Origin: Acholeplasmataceae bacterium
GTDB taxonomy: Bacteria; Bacillota_I; Bacilli_A; Acholeplasmatales; Acholeplasmataceae
Assembly (NCBI GenBank): GCA_030656435.1
Contig: JAUSOA010000180.1
Coordinates: forward strand, 1 to 13,712
Length of the DNA: 13,712 nt
Direction of reading: 5' to 3'
Each line of letters opens with the position of its first letter. Positions within the stretch are counted from its first letter, which is position 1. This document shows positions 13,577 to 13,712 of the stretch, one piece after another. The translations under genes and the position numbers were made by a program. The notes under the pieces are model-generated. The model was not told where the DNA came from, ran no database searches, and was given only the letters and a program-made list of their open reading frames with translations.

Positions 13577-13712
13577 TTACTTAACTGTTTTTGAATTTTC
13601 TAATTGTAAACGCAATCGTGATAAAAATTCCAAATTAAACTTAATTTTTTCATGAAATATATTCGTTGCTGTTGGAGTAGCAAACTTCTCCTTTAATAAG
13701 TTAGTAAATCTT
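13577..13712 (-). CDS. C-terminal fragment of an unknown protein, cut by the window edge
   Basis: Reading the minus strand from the edge, 44 codons are open without interruption and end in TAA at 13577-13579. The sequence begins RFTNLLKEKFATPTATNIFH and ends QLENSKTVK. It is helix-forming and basic. No ribosome site or start is visible, so this is most likely the 3' end of a gene that continues beyond the window, but a chance open frame cannot be excluded in 136 bases. I cannot name a family. The interval 13474-13576 between it and the ntdP promoter is AT-rich and shows no clear terminator. Confidence 0.45.
   Translation of the reverse strand, partial: RFTNLLKEKFATPTATNIFHEKIKFNLEFLSRLRLQLENSKTVK

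Noticed and set aside
1..13712. CRISPR array, insertion sequence or prophage
   Set aside because: No regularly spaced repeats, transposase, integrase or long terminal inverted repeats were seen on either strand.

Overview
The window looks like part of the chromosome of a low-GC bacterium of the Bacillota/Mollicutes side. The proteins and codon use resemble Acholeplasma-like lineages, but this is inference from style and not a database match. TGA is used as a real stop (for example the first ABC half-transporter and the 131-aa protein), so the genetic code is the standard one and not the Mycoplasma TGA=Trp code. Most genes lie on the minus strand. Two tRNA genes and a riboswitch-controlled antiporter lie on the plus strand.

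Layout by region. (1) 1-530: an intergenic edge with small repeats, then a cold-shock protein gene with its own promoter and a GNRA-loop terminator. (2) 531-4045: two overlapping ABC half-exporter genes whose nucleotide-binding motifs are degenerate in complementary ways, as in LmrCD/TM287-288 type heterodimers. (3) 4128-5577: a membrane-anchored endonuclease I-family nuclease whose stop overlaps the start of a small cytosolic protein of unknown function, followed by a strong terminator. (4) 5669-5848: tRNA-Thr(GGT) on the plus strand with a near-consensus promoter and terminator. (5) 5829-9262: a tight minus-strand operon of a duplicated DUF1538-type membrane protein, a tandem double PII-like protein and an M50 (site-2) protease-like membrane protein. 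(6) 9408-9562: tRNA-Gly(GCC) with promoter and terminator. (7) 9603-11105: a cyclic di-AMP (ydaO/yuaA) riboswitch, an intrinsic terminator and a CPA2-family cation/proton antiporter. (8) 11139-13470: an unrecognised seven-helix membrane protein, then a two-gene operon of a DUF402 nucleoside di/triphosphatase (ntdP/YgaC-like) and an ArAE/FUSC-type exporter. (9) 13577-13712: the 3' end of a minus-strand reading frame that runs off the window.

The most coherent theme is membrane and ion homeostasis. A c-di-AMP sensor controls a probable K+ or Na+/H+ antiporter, and a PII-like sensor is coupled to a DUF1538 transporter next door. The two observations I would follow first are the riboswitch geometry, where the aptamer closing helix shares bases with the terminator and suggests an ON switch for an exporter, and the DUF1538 / double-PII / M50 operon.
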